64,000 nt of DNA from Hoplostethus atlanticus (lineage: Eukaryota; Chordata; Actinopteri; Trachichthyiformes; Trachichthyidae): contig JAXDDX010000181.1 of NCBI GenBank assembly GCA_034670405.1, positions 682,001 to 746,000 on the forward strand, given 5' to 3'. Below the pieces are notes generated by a model. The model ran no database searches. It had not been told where the DNA came from and saw only the letters and a list, made by a program, of their open reading frames with translations. Shown in pieces: positions 62,218 to 64,000 of this stretch; the first letter of the stretch is position 1; every line of letters starts with the position of its first letter. The translations under genes were made by a program, and so were the position numbers.

Positions 62218-64000
62218 CTAGAAGCAGAATGGAGGGAGAATAGACACAGACAAGGAAATGAGAGAGGGGGGGGGGGGGGGGGGGCAGCGAGAGAGAGAGA
62301 AAGACAAGAGAGAGATACTTGTTAACTTGTGTTTTGGCCCTCTAGGGATTAAATTAAATACTTCTTTACAGATTTACATCTCTGGATGCCTGGGATAGGA
62401 CAAGACACAGTGATTCATGGATCAGACCCCAGCTACTGTTGCAATCCCCTAAAACCAAAGGTTTTGCTCCACTATCTCTCATTTGGATGAGAACCAACAC
62501 CATCCTCATCCAGCTTTCTGTGCTTCAGTTATGTGTTAAACTACTGTGTGTCTATGCTATAACACCTATGTCTTCATGCCTATATCTTTCATTACTGCTT
62601 CTGGGTTTGAAGGTCTGTTTAACACCCTCTCTCTGTCTCTGGCTAGTTTTCCCCCCTCTTCCCTATAAGCGATAACAAAGGCAGGGAGTTCATTTATATC
62701 TGCACCTCTTTCTCTTTTTCAATTTGGAAGCTACACAGTCTGTTATCAAGGAGTGGAGAAGAAGACTGTGAAATTGACTGTCTTCCTTACAATTTGGAAA
62801 ATTGGACATTGGAATCAAGAGCGTCTCTATTTGGACCGACTTGGATTGATTTTTCCTCCTAGAGGTCAGGTTAGAGGAAAACGGGCTTATCTGCATATAT
62901 ATGACATGCCAACATTCATCATCATAATCCCGGCAGGTTGTTCAAGCAATGTTTTTAGATTTATTTATGGAGATGATACAAAATAAAATACTCATAGGCT
63001 CTATATTTACTCAATGACTAAGGGGAAGTAAGAAACACGTCAAATCACCTGGGGCTGAGAGTGAAGCTTCTTTTGGAAAAATGCCTTTTACCATAAACTC
63101 AAGGGGTTATCTTCAAAAACAACCAGGGCAAAGAAATCCTTGTAATTCTCTGCGGTTGCCCTATTAGAATTCATGAGGCCTTTGTAAATGTAGCACACTT
63201 GTGCATGTGCAAGCAGGAATGTGAGTGCACGTGCACATGCCCGTGCGTGTGTGCGTGTATGCATGTAAACACTCAAATGCATGTGTGCGTGTGTGAGATT
63301 CAGATGTGCCAAGTGCATCTGTTACATGCAGTCACTGAGCGTCTGTTGTGAGAAGGGTGTTTGGTCATAAGCAACTGGCGTGTTCAGTTCAAGCGGAGCA
63401 TCGTTGAGAGCTGAGCTGATCTTGCTGCAAGGCTTTACACTTTTTAATGACTCCACACATTGTTTTATCACATCATTTTCATCACAGTGGGTATTGGCAA
63501 GCTTTCCCTAACCTACAATGCTCTTACATCTGTTTATAACAACATGTCACAGCTCTTGGATTGCAACAAGAAGTGGAGCTCAAACTAGTTTTTGTGTGAT
63601 TCTACAAATAAGAGTAGAGTGGATCTGGAGAGGAGAGAAGGGAAGAGAATATGTGGGTGGGCAGCCTACAGCAGTGCACTCGTAGAATCTTAGAAAGGTC
63701 TCTGGCACAGACAGAGGGATTTAGACCTGCACACTGAGATGATAGTGCTCGTCTGTCTGTCGGCCTACCTGTCTAACTCTTTACATTGCAATGTCAGGCA
63801 CAAAGGGCGAGGTGGATTAACTGTCTGTCTGAGAGGATGAAGGCGACAGGGAGACACTGAAAATGAGAGAGAGAGATGGAAGAGGAGAGGGAGACAAGGT
63901 GGCTGGGTAAGAGGAGAGGAGCCTTCGCCCACTCCATCACCCTGAGAAAACAAAAAGTGTAATAAGGAGTGAGAGAAAGTTATAAAGTGGCTGTCAGCCT
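62218..64000. other. upstream flank of the opsin gene
   Basis: No exon is recognised. There is a G19 run at 62266-62284, a degenerate GT/CA region near 63230-63300 and GA-rich DNA near 63860. The opsin promoter should lie in the first part, but I see no decisive motif. Confidence 0.45.

Overview
The window is vertebrate nuclear DNA, almost certainly from a ray-finned (teleost) fish. The evidence is spliced vertebrate genes with fish-style divergence, dense CA/GT microsatellites, teleost repeat families (L2-type LINE with a GAACTT tail, Tc1, hAT, Harbinger and TTAA elements, and the interspersed repeat carrying 'TTTATCCAAAGCGACTTACA') and a non-visual opsin of the neuropsin group. I cannot fix the species from sequence alone.

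Layout. 1-16.4 kb has no protein gene I can support. It is single-copy-looking DNA with microsatellites and several blocks that read like conserved noncoding elements, including a ~145-bp block that occurs twice, ~0.9 kb apart. 16.4-28.9 kb holds a head-to-head pair: rnf114 (minus, six coding exons, 227 aa, complete) and spata2 (plus, two coding exons, 571 aa, complete). Human RNF114 and SPATA2 are arranged the same way. Both products act in ubiquitin signalling: rnf114 is a RING E3 ligase, and spata2 is the adaptor linking CYLD to the linear-ubiquitin ligase HOIP. 28.9-32.2 kb is intergenic.

The most unusual part is 32.3-40.1 kb. A ~6.1-kb hAT-type transposon (32258-38366) has 12-bp terminal inverted repeats and a perfect 8-bp target duplication (GAGAGAAG). 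It keeps only a broken N-terminal piece of its transposase. It also carries a compact, apparently intact two-exon gene for a 366-aa protein I do not recognise, with promoter motifs upstream and a poly(A) signal right after the stop. A second element (34351-37103) with 330-380-bp inverted repeats and a 6-bp target duplication is nested inside it, and carries its own small ORF (93 aa) with a poly(A) signal at the stop. A 239-bp palindromic element lies inside that. A TTAA-flanked element containing a Harbinger-type MITE starts 9 bp beyond the hAT target duplication.

40.1-50.6 kb is intergenic and repeat-bearing. 50.6-62.2 kb is a five-exon opsin gene of the OPN5-like group on the minus strand (399 aa, complete). 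Its 9.5-kb third intron holds LINE fragments, a Tc1 fragment, an L2-type LINE with an uninterrupted reverse-transcriptase ORF, and an older LINE remnant. 62.2-64 kb is upstream flank. All exon boundaries were read by eye from GT/AG sites, reading phase and remembered homologues, without transcript data.
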